64,000 nt of DNA from Doris montereyensis (GCA_037039925.1 JAXRKP010001635.1:27501-91500); one strand, 5' to 3'. Numbered from the stretch's first letter, positions 33,432-44,831 are shown. The notes: generated by a model not told the origin, from the sequence alone. Translations and numbers: made by a program.

Positions 33432-33690
33432 ATTTAGAGTCAATTACACGAAATTCACAAGTTTTTTTTTTATTTACAGTCGGTAACATGAAATTCACTA
33501 AGTTTCTTATTTAAAATCGGTAACATGAAATTCACTAGTTTTTGTTTTTTTACAGTCAGTAACATGAAATTCATTAGTTTCTTATTTACAGTCAGTAACA
33601 TGAAATTCACTAGTTTCTTATTTACAGTCATTAACATTAAATTCAAGTTTCTTATTTACTGTCAGCAACACGAAATTCAATAGTTTTACT
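33432..33690. repeat. ~38-bp minisatellite
   Basis: About six units containing AACATGAAATTCACTAGTTT and CTTATTTACAGTCAGT. It starts where LINE copy 1 has its 5' end. Confidence 0.88.
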
Positions 33691-34525
33691 TTCAACATTC
33701 CTATAAAGTTCAAATGAAAATTGATTTTTTTATTGTAAATAACACATTGTCGGAATATTAGATATTGAACCTTTGACTACAAATATAAATAATTTGTCGT
33801 AATATTGAATGCATTGTGTATGCAAACGACCATGTTCAAATAAAAGAATAGTGAACGAATACATGTTAAGATTCTAAAATGCACTGGAAAATGAAAAAAG
33901 AATATAAGTTGTTCCTTTTCAGAGAAAGAAAAAATCAACAAAGCCCAAAATGGGTTTCATTGAAAAAGATCAAAATTGTGAAAAACTCATTGAAGTATAC
34001 AATATATAAGGGCGAGAAAAATCGTCACAAATCAAGCATGACACACCCTGAATGCATCTTTCATCAATTCGGTTTCTAACGTAAAAAATAGGGCTTGGGT
34101 TGCTCCTGCTATTCCGAGAAAGTATGTTTCCAATAAAAGCATCACTTTGCCTAATAAAAGTCTCTTCATGTCAGAAACAGTTTATCACATCCATAAACAA
34201 CGTCATTTAGCGGCTTGGATGCCTGCCCCCATGCCATCATAATTATTGTTATTAGGATGATGTAAAGCCTTCAAAGTTTATTATCTGTGACATTGAGAAT
34301 GTGTTTCATTGAAATACACTCTGTCCACCAAATGCGGTGATTACAAAGTTGAATCAAGAAGAAACAGCAAGATGAGAAAGAAGTGAAAAGTTTGTTGAAA
34401 GAGCAGTTGAAAGAGTAACAACGACAGCAACAACAATGATAACAATAACAATTTTAATAATTCACAGGTGTGATGTATCATTTGTTATCATCATTCATTA
34501 CTAAAAGTATGACCTACTGCAGTTC
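33691..34525. other. Unique AT-rich spacer, no gene seen
   Basis: A 66-codon open frame at 33879-34079 is Lys-rich and has no recognisable domain. It lies in AT-rich sequence and is not supported. An ACAACAGCAACAACAATGAT low-complexity patch occurs near 34415. Confidence 0.5.
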
Positions 34526-34845
34526 TGAGGAGCCTTTGTAGTCCAGAGGCAATGTGTCGGTCTCTCAACCAAAAGGTGGTGGATTCGAAGCACCGCCGAC
34601 GGTTGAAAACTTTTCTCGATTTTTTGCCAGCAAAATTTATCACCCTGGTCCAGGTAGGTGGATCGACACCTAGTGCCATCGGAGGTGGACGAGGAAAAGG
34701 AGGTTCCGTGTGCAGAATTACAACACCCTGTGCACGTTAAAGATTCCTAGATGTTTACAGGGCGGTCCGGGCAAAATTTTAAAAAAATCCTACCAATTTC
34801 CCAAGATCATATTAGTTGTCGATGTGGGTAAATCAAATCAAACAA
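34526..34845 (+). mobile_element. SINE family A, + strand, full length
   Basis: The most complete + copy. Head: GGAGCCTTTGTAGTCCAGAG (A-box side), CAACCAAAAGGTGGTGG, B-box GGATTCGAAGC. Core: CAGGTAGGTGGATCGACACC, GTTCCGTGTGCAGA, TGTGCACGTTAAAGATTCC, ACAGGGCGGTCCGGGC. 3' end: GATGTGGGTAAATCAAATCA. No internal expansion, so it serves as the reference for the family here. Confidence 0.92.
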
Positions 34846-35116
34846 ACAAACTACAGTTCTGTAGAATAAATTACCGGAACTTTTAAGATCTGAAACAAAT
34901 TTTAATCAACTGACAAAGATTATCATTGTGTCATTTGTTCTATATAATTGTGTATCATATTTTTTGTTAACTAGATTCTAATCCCATCTTAATTAACATT
35001 TTGGTAATATTTTATATTGAAACATTGGTGAAAAACCCATAAGGGTTTATTAAGTTATTTCCCTTTGTGATATCTGCATGTCTCTATTTGTTATGATAAT
35101 GTATAATGATACTGAC
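34846..35116. other. Unique AT-rich spacer
   Basis: No feature recognised between two SINE A copies of opposite orientation. Confidence 0.5.
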
Positions 35117-35434
35117 TTTGATTTGATTTGATTTACCCACATCCACAACTAAGTGATCTCGGGGTTTCAAGTAAGTTTTTTAAAATCTGCCCGGACTGCC
35201 CTGTAAACAGCCAGGTAAGGGATCTTTAACGCACACAGGACGTGGTGATCTGCCCGTGGGACCTTCTTTTTATCGTCTGTCTCCGATGGGACTAGGTGTC
35301 GATCCGCCTACCTTGACCAGGGAGGTACATCTTGCTCGAAAAAAAATCGAGACCATTGTTCAACCGTCGACGGGGCCCGAACCCACTACCTTGTGGTTAA
35401 GAGGCCGACATTGTCTCTGGACTACCAAGTCCCC
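35117..35434 (-). mobile_element. SINE family A, - strand, full length
   Basis: (ATTTG)n tail, TTTACCCACATCCACAACTA, CGGACTGCCCTGTAAACAGC, the core, CTAGGTGTCGATCCGCCTAC, the reversed B-box GGGCCCGAACCCAC, and the head ending CTACCAAGTCCCC. With the + copy at 34526 it forms an inverted pair about 270 bp apart. Confidence 0.92.
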
Positions 35435-35461
35435 TAATGTTACCGACAATAAAGATTTTAT

Positions 35462-35601
35462 TAATTGAATCCAACTGAATTGAATCGAATTGAATTGAAT
35501 TGAATTGAATTGAATTGAATGAATTGAATTGAATTGAATCGAATTGAATTGAATTGAATGAATTGAATTGAATTGAATCGAATTGAATTGAATTGAATTG
35601 A
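35462..35601. repeat. (GAATT)n pentanucleotide microsatellite
   Basis: About 27 GAATT units with GAATC and GAATG interruptions. Confidence 0.97.
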
Positions 35602-35868
35602 CCTACCAGCAAGTGCTGCCGCCAACCGTCCACGTCCCAATCAGAAACAATGAATGGGACACGAAGGCATAAACAATTTACTTGGCAAATGCATATTTTA
35701 CAATGACAAGCAAGAATGGGGAAACAAATGAATGTATTTTAAGTGGGTTTTTTAAGTTATAGAAATAACAAGAAAAACCTGTATGACTCCATAAATATAA
35801 ATTCCACATAATATCTTTGAGAGGCAGATTTTATTGACGGTAAAGTTTGAAGGTAAATAATGTCAGGC
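35602..35868. other. Unique spacer
   Basis: No gene or repeat recognised. Confidence 0.5.
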
Positions 35869-36364
35869 TAAAATGTGTCTTCTCCAATGGGAAAACTCAT
35901 TGCCTTATGGACACAATATCTCCAAGGGGAAAACTCATTGCCTCATGGACACAATATTGCCAAGGGGAAAACTCATTGCCTTATGGACACAATATCTCCA
36001 ATTGGGGAAAACTCATTGCCTTATGGACACAATATCTCAAGGGAAAACGCATTGCCTTATGGACACGATATCTCCAAAGGGAAAACTCAAAGTAATACTG
36101 AAGAAACAAAACTTATTGCCTTTTGGACACAATATCTCCAAGGAAAACTCATTGCCTTATGGACACAATATCTCCAAAAGGAAAACTCATTGCCTTATGG
36201 ACACAATATCTCCAAGGGGAAAATTCATTGCTGAAGAAACAAACGTATTGCCTTATGGACACAATATCTCAAAGGTGAAAACTCATTGCCTTATGGACAC
36301 AATATCTCCAAGGGGAAAACTCATTGCTGAAGAAACAAAGTACATTGCTTTATGGACATAATAT
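35869..36364. repeat. 38-bp minisatellite
   Basis: About 12 units containing AAACTCATTGCCTTATGGAC and ACAATATCTCCAAGGGG. Three units contain a GCTGAAGAAACAAA or ACTGAAGAAACAAA insertion, forming a higher-order pattern (36095, 36230, 36325). Confidence 0.93.
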
Positions 36365-36562
36365 CGTCATGCTATGAGTAGCAGTGTTGGCGTAAATAGT
36401 AAATCTTATATTTATCTTCCTTTTTTATATTCAAAGCAGAGAAAACAACAATAGGCCCGTTATCTGGGCACTAATCGTGTTTTTTATTAGCACTATTTGT
36501 ATGATTCATCATCACCAAAATCAACGTGTAACAAAACTGATAATAAATTTATCAGTGACTCA

Positions 36563-36872
36563 ATTTGATTTGATTTGATTTACCCGCATCCACAACTAAG
36601 AAGTGATTTTGGGGTTTGGGTAGAATTTTTAATTTTTGCCCAGACTGCCCTGTACACAGCCAAGCGAACTTTAACGTATATAGAGTATTGTGATCTGCAC
36701 ACGGGACCTCCTTTTATCGTCCGTCTCCCATGGAACTAGGTGCCGATCCACCTACCTGGACCAGGGGGGGGGGAATTTTCTCGAAATAATCTCGAGAAAA
36801 TGTTTCAACCTTTGCCATGGTTCGAACTCACTACCTTTTGGTTGAGAGGTAGGCACCTTCCCCTACAGACTG
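36563..36872 (-). mobile_element. SINE family A, - strand, full length
   Basis: (ATTTG)n tail, TTTACCCGCATCCACAACTA, core with GATCTGCACACGGGACCTCC, GTGCCGATCCACCTACCTGG, a G9 run, reversed B-box GGTTCGAACTCAC, and a head ending near 36872. An AAG insertion lies just inside the tail. Confidence 0.9.
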
Positions 36873-37545
36873 TGATTAAACATCATTTTGTCCTCCGTTT
36901 GTAAAGGGAGCCACCACTTTCAGACGAAGAAAAAATAGAGAGAAAACGAAGCCCAAAGAGTGTAAACAAGGAAGAAAGTCAAACAGGAAGACAGAAAAAC
37001 TATTTCAGTTAAATGGAGTTGATTGAAGCTAGAAACGTATTGAGAAGTCGGCCATCAGAAAGGAGATCGGCGGAGGGGGAGGGCGGAGGAGAGGGCCTGG
37101 GGCGGCTGGGGGGGGGATTTGAAATAAATGATCAACGCTTGAAAACAAGTTGTCATTTTCGAAGAGTAGGATTTATAACACAATATTATCCCATGATGGA
37201 AGTAAAATATCAGACCATTAGATCTATAAGCAAACAAACAACTTCGTGTAAAAATGATAATAATAAAATAAAATCTTTACAGCGGAACAAAACACGATAG
37301 TGAACAATAGCGTCCTGAAATAACAAAGATACAGATCTAACAGTAGTAGTAGTAGTAGCTGAGACGTCATTAATTTTGACGGAAATGGAATGACTAGCCG
37401 TCAGTAGAGGTGAAGCCAGACGCACCCTGAGCGAGAACGAATTGTGATAAATACTTTCCTTTCACGGGCATTGCGAATTCATTACAGCTACAGCAGTTGC
37501 GGGCTGGCTTTCTGTGTGGTAATTATTCCACTAACTAATTAAAAA
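36873..37545. other. Unique region, no supported gene
   Basis: A + frame at 37013-37300 and a - frame at 37210-37425 are open but show no domain or conserved pattern. There is a G-rich patch at 37075-37120 and (AGT)5 at 37341. Confidence 0.45.
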
Positions 37546-37810
37546 GAGACACTTGGTAGTTCAGTCGGTAGAGCATCGGACTATCACTCAGGAGGACCAT
37601 GTTCGAATCGCAGTTTGGTAACGTTTTTTTCTTTCTTTTTTTATGGTCTTTCTGTCTACCCAGTTGCGAAATGGGTAGCTAGGTCATTTCAGACTCGGCG
37701 AGAGTAAAGGTGGCATGGAAAACAATGGCAAACCAGCACATCGTGCCGTATGACTAGAAAAATCAAAACTTGCTGCTCCAGATTACCCTACGCTCAACTC
37801 TGAGTATGGG
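37546..37810 (+). mobile_element. SINE family B, + strand
   Basis: The tRNA-like head TTGGTAGTTCAGTCGGTAGA then GCATCGGAC has a B-box-like GTTCGAATCGC at about 37602. The body has GAAATGGGTAGCTAGGTCAT, GGCATGGAAAACAATGGCAA and ATCGTGCCGTATG. It matches the - strand element at 10030-10306. The head strongly resembles a tRNA 5' half, but the acceptor stem is not preserved, so I do not call a tRNA gene. Confidence 0.8.
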
Positions 37811-37947
37811 AATTACAAATCATTAATTTATAAGGTACATGAACACCCACCACTCTGCTTCGAAAAGTATCAAGCGAGCAAGCAGAGAAGTCTTGCTAAA
37901 TACAAGTGTTAACTTCACTTGTAGTTATTTTGTGTAAAGAACACTAC
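37811..37947. other. Unique spacer
   Basis: Nothing recognised. Confidence 0.5.
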
Positions 37948-39011
37948 CAACAACAACAACAACAGCAACAGCAACATCACAACAGCAGCAACAGCAACAA
38001 AAAAGTAACACGAGTAACATCAGTAGTTTGAGCAACAGCAACAACAACAGCAAATACAACAACAGCAAATACAGCAACAACAACAACAACTAAAAACACC
38101 AACAGCAACAACAACAATACCAACAACAGCAACAACAACAAAAACAGCAACAACAGCAATAACGACAACACCAATAGCAACAACAGTAGCAACAACAACA
38201 ACAGCAACAACAGCAACAACACAACAGCAACAACAGCAACAAAAACATCAACAACAGCAACAAACCCAACAGCAACAGCAACAAAAGCAACACCATCAGC
38301 AACAACAACAACCAACAACAACAGCAACAACAGCAACAACGACAACAACTGCAACAGTATTAACGACAACACCCAGCAATAACAACAACAACAACAACAG
38401 CCACAAAAAAACAGCAGCAACAACAACAATAACGACCACCACAACAACAATTAACAACAACGGCAACAACAGCAACAACAGGAACAACAACAGCAAAAAC
38501 TACAACCAAACAGCAACAAAAATACCAACATCAGCAACAACATCAACAACAACAGCGGCAATCAACACCATCAACTACAACAGCAACAACAACAATAACA
38601 ACTACAACAGCAACAACAGCAACAACAGCAACAACAGTAATAATAGTAACATAAGCAACAGCAACAACAGAAACAACAACAGCAATAACAACAACTGCAA
38701 CAACTACAACAGCAACAACAGCAACAACAACAACAACAAAAACAATAACGGAAACAACAACATCACCAATAACGGCAACTGCGACAACTACAACAGCAAC
38801 AGCAGCAATAACAGATACAACAGCAACAACCACAACAACATCAACAACTAAAACAACAACTGCACCAATAGCAACAACAGCAACAACAGCAACAACAACA
38901 ATAGTAACAACAGCAAATCGCCAACAATATCAGAAACATCAGCAACAACAGAAAAAAACAACAGTAACAACAGAAACACAACAGCAACAACATCACAATC
39001 ATCAACAACAG

Positions 39012-39041
<30 letters not shown>
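37948..39041. repeat. (CAA/CAG)n trinucleotide array
   Basis: About 1.1 kb of AACAACAGC-type triplets, mixing CAA, CAG, ACA and occasional TCA or AAT. The - strand is open (Leu/Val/Ala-rich), but phase changes and the absence of flanking coding sequence mark it as simple repeat. Confidence 0.96.
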
Positions 39042-39042
<1 letters not shown>

Positions 39043-39088
39043 ATTCAAGAAGTCATGGGTTCTTGTCATTATCACCATTCATTAACAG

Positions 39089-39229
39089 CAGACAGACAAG
39101 TTGTTTAGACTGCCAGACGCCAATCTGTTTGCGGTCAGTGTTTTTGACATGACACATCAATCTCAGTGGGACTCAATGAACATCGGCACCAGATTCCTGT
39201 CTGCTGAGTGTGTGGCGTACGGTTGCTAA
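39089..39229 (+). CDS. Candidate orphan exon of unknown gene
   Basis: About 46 codons after an AG acceptor-like CATTAACAG, open to TAA at 39227. The peptide has balanced composition quite unlike its low-complexity neighbours: it includes KLFRLPDANLFAVSVFDM, then HQSQWDSMNIGTRF and ends AECVAYGC. GC content is also higher. In-frame sequence upstream is closed by TAA at 39083, consistent with an exon start near 39086-39089. The pyrimidine tract is poor. I do not recognise the family. It could be a last exon whose upstream partners lie beyond the CAA array, or a retrocopy scrap. Confidence 0.3.
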   Translation, partial: QTDKLFRLPDANLFAVSVFDMTHQSQWDSMNIGTRFLSAECVAYGC

Positions 39230-42200
39230 CCCTTGTCTATCTATCGACTGCTTTTAACGAGTGTGGAACCAACAACATCGACTGCTTTTCAATAGTGGTG
39301 TTTGGAATCAACAACTATCGACTGCTTTTCAATAGTGGTAGTATGGAATCAACAACTATCGACTGCTTTTCAATGACTTGGTACGTATGAATCAACAACT
39401 ATCGACTGCTTTTCAATAGTGGAGTGTGGAAAACAACATCGACTGCTTTTCAATAGTGGTATTCAACTATCGACTGCTTTTCAATAGTGGTAGTATGGAA
39501 TCAACAACTATCGACTGCTTTTCAATAGTGGTAGTATGGAACCAACAACTATCGACTGCTTTTCAATAGTGGTAGTATGGAATCAACAACTATCGACTGC
39601 TTTTCAATAGTGGTAGTATGGAACCAACAACTATCGACTGCTTTTCAATAGTGGTAGTATGGAACCAACAACTATCGACTGCTTTTCAATAGTGGTAGTG
39701 TGGAATCAACAACTATCGACTGCTTTTCAATAGTGGTAGTGTGGTGAATGCTTTTCAATAGTGGTAGTGTGGAATCAACAACTATCGACTGCTTTTCAAT
39801 AGTGGTAGTATGGAATCAACAACTATCGACTGCTTTTCAATAGTGGTAGTATGGAACCAACAACTATCGACTGCTTTTCAATAGTGGTAGTATGGAAATC
39901 AACTATCGACTGCTTTTCAATAGTGGTAGTATGGAACCAACAACTATCGACTGCTTTTCAATAGTGGTAGTGTGGAACCAACAACTATCGACTGCTTTTC
40001 AATAGTGGTAGTGTGGAACCAACAACTATCGACTGCTTTTCAATAGTGGTAGTGTGGAATCAACAACTATCGACTGCTTTTCAATAGTGGTAGTGTGGAA
40101 TCAACAACTATCGACTGCTTTTCAATAGTGGTAGTGTGGAATCAACAACTATCGAATGCTTTTCAATAGTGGTAGTGTGGAATCAACAACTATCGACTGC
40201 TTTTCAATAGTGGTAGTGTGGAATCAACAACTATCGACTGCTTTTCAATAGTGGTAGTATGGAACCAACAACTATCGACTGCTTTTCAATAGTGGTAGTA
40301 TGGAACCAACAACTATCGACTGCTTTTCAATAGTGGTAGTGTGGAACCAACAACTATCGACTGCTTTTCAATAGTGGTAGTATGGAACCAACAACTATCG
40401 ACTGCTTTTCAATAGTGGTAGTATGGAACCAACAACTATCGACTGCTTTTCAATAGTGGTAGTATGGAACCAACAACTATCGACTGCTTTTCAATAGTGG
40501 TAGTGTGGAATCAACAACTATCGACTGCTTTTCAATTGTGGTAGTGTGGAACCAACAACTATCGACTGCTTTTCAATAGTGGTAGTGTGGAACCAACAAC
40601 TATCGACTGCTTTTCAATAGTGGTAGTATGGAACCAACAACTATCGACTGCTTTTCAATAGTGGTAGTATGGAACCAACAACTATCGACTGCTTTTCAAT
40701 AGTGGTAGTATGGAACCAACAACTATCGACTGCTTTTCAATAGTGGTAGTATGGAACCAACAACTATCGACTGCTTTTCAATAGTGGTAGTATGGAACCA
40801 ACAACTATCGACTGCTTTTCAATAGTGGTAGTATGGAACCAACAACTATCGACTGCTTTTCAATAGTGGTAGTATGGAACCAACAACTATCGACTGCTTT
40901 TCAATAGTGGTAGTATGGAACCAACAACTATCGAATGCTTTTCAATAGTGGTAGTATGGAATCAACAACTATCGAATGCTTTTCAATAGTGGTAGTATGG
41001 AACCAACAACTATCGACTACTTTTCAATAGTGGTAGTATGGAACCAACAACTATCGACTGCTTTTCAATAGTGGTAGTATGGAACCAACAACTATCGACT
41101 ACTTTTCAATAGTGGTAGTATGGAACCAACAACTATCGACTGCTTTTCAATAGTGGTAGTATGGAATCAACAACTATCGACTGCTTTTCAATAGTGGTAG
41201 TATGGAACCAACAACTATCGAATGCTTTTCAATAGTGGTAGTATGGAATCAACAACTATCGACTGCTTTTCAATAGTGGTAGTATGGAACCAACAACTAT
41301 CGACTACTTTTCAATAGTGGTAGTATGGAATCAACAACTATCGACTGCTTTTCAATAGTGGTAGTATGGAACCAAAAACTATCGAATGCTTTTCAATAGT
41401 GGTAGTATGGAACCAACAACTATCGACTGCTTTTCAATAGTGGTAGTATGGAACCAACAACTATCGACTGCTTTTCAATAGTGGTAGTGTGGAATCAACA
41501 ACTATCGACTGCTTTTCAATAGTGGTAGTATGGAACCAACAACTATCGACTACTTTTCAATAGTGGTAGTATGGAATCAACAACTATCGACTACTTTTCA
41601 ATAGTGGTAGTGTGGAATCAACAACTATCGACTACTTTTCAATAGTGGTAGTATGGAATCAACAACTATCGACTGCTTTTCAATAGTGGTAGTATGGATC
41701 AACAACTATCTTTCTATCAACAACTATCGACTGCTTTTCAATAGTGGTAGTATGGAATCAACAACTATCGACTGCTTTTCAATAGTGGTAGTATGGAATC
41801 AACAACTATCGACTGCTTTTCAATAGTGGTAGTATGGAATCAACAACTATCGACTGCTTTTCAATAGTGGTAGTATGGAACCAACAACTATCGACTACTT
41901 TTCAATAGTGGTAGTATGGAATCAACAACTATCGACTGCTTTTCAATAGTGGTAGTATGGAATCAACAACTATCGACTGCTTTTCAATAGTGGTAGTATG
42001 GAATCAACAACTATCGACTGCTTTTCAATAGTGGTAGTATGGAATCAACAACTATCGACTGCTTTTCAATAGTGGTAGTGTGGAATCAACAACTATCGAC
42101 TGCTTTTCAATAGTGGTAGTATGGAATCAACAACTATCGACTGCTTTTCAATAGTGGTAGTATGGAACCAACAACTATCGACTGCTTTTCAATAGTGGTA

Positions 42201-42498
42201 GTATGGAATCAACAACTATCGACTGCTTTTCAATAGTGGTAGTCTATCTATGGAATCAACAACTATCGACTACTTTTCAATATGGTAGTATGGAACCAAA
42301 ACTATCGACTACTTTTCAATAGTGGTAGTATGGAACCAACAACTATCGACTACTTTTCAATAGTGGTAGTATGGAATCAACAACTATCGACTGCTTTTCA
42401 ATAGTGGTAGTGTGGAATCAACAACTATCGACTGCTTTTCAATAGTGGTAGTGTGGAACCAACAACTATCGACTGCTTTTCAATAGTGGTAGTATGGT
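39230..42498. repeat. 41-bp satellite, 3.3 kb, very homogeneous
   Basis: About 79 units containing ATCAACAACTATCGACTGCT and TTTCAATAGTGGTAGTATGG. Nearly all units have exactly 41 bp. Variation is confined to a few positions (AATC/AACC, TATGG/TGTGG, GACTGC/GACTAC/GAATGC). Left-end units (39240-39470) are diverged and truncated, and small rearrangements occur at 41700 and 42240. No open frame of note. Confidence 0.97.
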
Positions 42499-42751
42499 AA
42501 CACAAGGAGGAGGAGGGGGTAGCGGTAAGGGGGAGGGGGCTTGAGTGAAATCATTGATGTCAGTAGTGTTAGGATTGTGGGGTGGGAGAAGGGGAGAGGC
42601 TGGAAAGTTTACTATGAAAAGTTGATACACTGCATTGACGGGTACATTTTATCATCGTAGAAAAGAATGTCAGAATATATTTATTAATGTGGAAAGTTAT
42701 ACACATTGATGTGAAGAGAAGCAGGGGAGGGGGGAGTCACAGTAAAGGGCT
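42499..42751. other. G-rich unique spacer
   Basis: GGAGGAGGAGGGGGT-type patches near 42505-42540 and 42585. No gene seen. Confidence 0.5.
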
Positions 42752-43026
42752 TAGATTTCATTTTGATTTTACCCACATCCACCACTAAGGTAATCTCGGG
42801 GTTTTGGTAGGATTTTTATTTGTAAAGTGTCAAGGATTTTTATTTGTAAAGTGTCAAGAGATCTTTAACGTGCACAAAGTGTTATGGTCTGAACACAGTA
42901 TACACCTACCTGGAAGGTGTAGAGTCTCTCGAAGAAACTCGGGATCTTGTTTTAAACCGTTTGGGATTTGAACCCACAACCGTTTGTTGAGAGGCCGACT
43001 CTTTGTCTCTAGACTACCGAGTCCCC
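42752..43026 (-). mobile_element. SINE family A, - strand, with internal 24-bp duplication
   Basis: Reversed 3' end TTTACCCACATCCACCACTA, core AGATCTTTAACGTGCACAAA, head with reversed B-box TTTGAACCCACAACC and TAGACTACCGAGTCCCC. A 24-bp piece containing GGATTTTTATTTGTAAAGTG is present twice at about 42808-42856, directly beside the GATCTTTAACG core word. Confidence 0.88.
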
Positions 43027-43822
43027 TGAGTCACAACAGAGTCCCATCCATATATTATAATGTCCACAAAACAAGAAAGCGTATTTTTTCCCGGCCTCCT
43101 AACTGGGTGACCCTTGTTGGTTTAGTATAAATACTTTGTGCATAAAAGGAATTATATTACGTTTTGAAAGAAAAAGTAAGTCTGTTGAATTGTTAAATCT
43201 TTAAGATTAGTAGCCTAATTACACGAAAATTATTTTTTTAAAGAATAAAAACAAATAAATAAATAAATGAAAAAAATAAAATAAAATTCATACAAAAATA
43301 AAAGAAACAGACAATAAGAACTTTTAAAAATAGATAAATAAATAATATAAAATCTAAATAAATACATAAATAATACAAATTACGTTTTTCTCCATGAATA
43401 TGGTTGAGCGTTAAAAACTTGCTGGTGGTTATGTCAACTCTAGATTTGTTACCATTAGTCCTAATGTCCCTGCTCCCGTGGATGTTGGAAATGTTTCGAC
43501 TCCAACTATACGAGGTCGAGCCACAACCTATTGCCATCCGGATTTCAGGGAGGTCATTGTCCCACTCTCTAATGGAGTGTCCTCCGCCACCATCCGAAAT
43601 TTTGCACATGTTCTTTACAAAGTGGCATTTTGTTAGTACCAGGTCTATTGCTATCTTAATGAAATGGTTTGAGTTGGAAGAGCATTTAGGTGATAACTTA
43701 TCAGAAAAGGAAGCGTCGGTACATGTCAGTTGTAATTACGTGTATATGGCGAGAATAGTTGACGGAGCTAATAAATAACCAGGAGGCATACGTACAGGCA
43801 AACATCATACTACACATTATTA
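43027..43822. other. Mixed unique region with two uncharacterised open frames
   Basis: 43238-43380 is A-rich (ATAAATAAATAA). From 43404 to 43778 the + strand is open for 124 codons (Met-Ser-Val-Lys-Asn-Leu-Leu..., with EVEPQPIAIRISG and HVSCNYVYMARIVDGANK). Part of the - strand is also open. Composition at 43420-43760 is gene-like, but I recognise no domain. Because the next 100 bp is LINE sequence, it may belong to a mobile element. Confidence 0.35.
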
Positions 43823-43928
43823 AGGTACAGTGGGTCAATCCCCTAACTTATCCAAAACAACCCGATTCAAAGTAATATATATATATATATATAACAATGA
43901 TATACCCAGCTTGAACTTTCGAAAACGG
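43823..43928 (+). mobile_element. LINE 5'-region fragment, + strand
   Basis: GGTACAGTGGGTCAATCCCC, ACTTATCCAAAACAAC and AGCTTGAACTTTCGAAAACG match, in order and spacing, the segment of LINE copy 2 at about 58868-58970 (GGTACAGTGGGCTAATCCC, ACTTATCCAAAACAAC, GGCTTGAACTTTCGAAAATG). A (TA)n expansion replaces the ATATATACA stretch. Neither end coincides with a LINE end. Confidence 0.8.
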
Positions 43929-44004
43929 TTGTTGGCATCAGTGTTCGATTAAAAGTGCCAAATAAGTTTCAAAGTAAAAGCGCACATGTGATGCCAGTCT
44001 GCAA

Positions 44005-44055
44005 ATTCAATCCAAATTCAAATTCAAATTCAGATCAAATTCAAATTCAAATTTA
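44005..44055. repeat. (AAATTC)n microsatellite
   Basis: About eight AAATTC hexamers with one interruption. Confidence 0.9.
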
Positions 44056-44067
44056 AGTTTGAAAGAG

Positions 44068-44190
44068 TGGGAGAAATGGGTGTTATGTGTCTTTCCTCAA
44101 AGGAGCACAACGTCGGGCTAGCTTTACCACGATTCGAACCCGTGAAAAGAGGATCCCTAGTCGGGATGTACCACTCGCCACCGACACCAC
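44068..44190 (-). mobile_element. SINE family C, - strand
   Basis: On the - strand: GTGGTGTCGGTGGCGAGTGG (A-box side of a tRNA-like head), GGGTTCGAATCGTGG (B-box), then CCCGACGTTGTGCTCC and AGGAAAGACAC. It is a distinct tRNA-derived family from A and B. Confidence 0.7.
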
Positions 44191-44514
44191 TTATGTGTAG
44201 TTAGGACCATAATAATAATATGATTGTGAAACAGACGCAATGTAATCACTGGGCTGGATTTGTTTGTTTGATTGATGTTCGTTGTGTTTTGTATTATTTA
44301 GTACCTAACTGACTAGGTTATCGGAATCATCAAGCCACCAAGAAACTGCTTTGTCTAATAATGTTTCTAGGTATGTCGAACTTTGGGAGAGCTTTCAGGA
44401 GACATGATAATGCATGGACAACAATCAGAACAGCCGAGATTGATGAACTTTGGACGTGTTGGTCGGTTAGGACACGGCGACATAATCTAACTCTTCATAG
44501 CTGACAGGTGGTCA
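44191..44514. other. Unique spacer
   Basis: No gene or repeat recognised. Confidence 0.5.
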
Positions 44515-44831
44515 TTTGATTTGATTTGATTTGATTTGATTTGATTTGATTTTGATTTACCCATATCCAAAACTAAAGGTGATATCGGGGTGATTTTGAT
44601 CAGATGTTTACCCGGACTGCCCTGTAAACCCAAGGCATCTTGAATTGGACAGGACCTCCTGGGCATCACCCGTCTCCAATAGGACTAGGTGTTGATCCAG
44701 CTATCTGGACCAGGGGAGGGGTAGTTTTGCTTGGAAAAAAATCGAGAAAACGTTTCAACCGTTGGCTGGGCTCGAACCCACTACCTTTTGGTTGAGAGGC
44801 CGACACCTTGCCTCCGGATAACCGACTCCCC
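44515..44831 (-). mobile_element. SINE family A, - strand, full length
   Basis: A long (ATTTG)n tail (about eight units), TTTACCCATATCCAAAACTA, CGGACTGCCCTGTAAACC, a shortened core (about 25 bp of GTGCACGTTAA region missing), TAGGTGTTGATCCAGCTATC, reversed B-box GGGCTCGAACCCAC, and a head ending ACCGACTCCCC. Confidence 0.9.

Noticed and set aside
37013..37300. 95-codon + open frame as a gene
   Set aside because: It contains a G-rich low-complexity middle, no conserved pattern and no splice context.
37546..37620. tRNA gene
   Set aside because: The A and B boxes are tRNA-like but the acceptor stem does not close and the same body recurs at 10030, so it is a SINE head.
37948..39041. Polyglutamine protein from the CAA/CAG array
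   Set aside because: Frame shifts and AAT/ACA/TCA interruptions occur throughout, and no flanking coding sequence joins it.
39230..42498. Centromeric satellite
   Set aside because: A single 3.3-kb array surrounded by many unrelated short arrays and a gene does not resemble a centromere; no CENP-B-like box was recognised.
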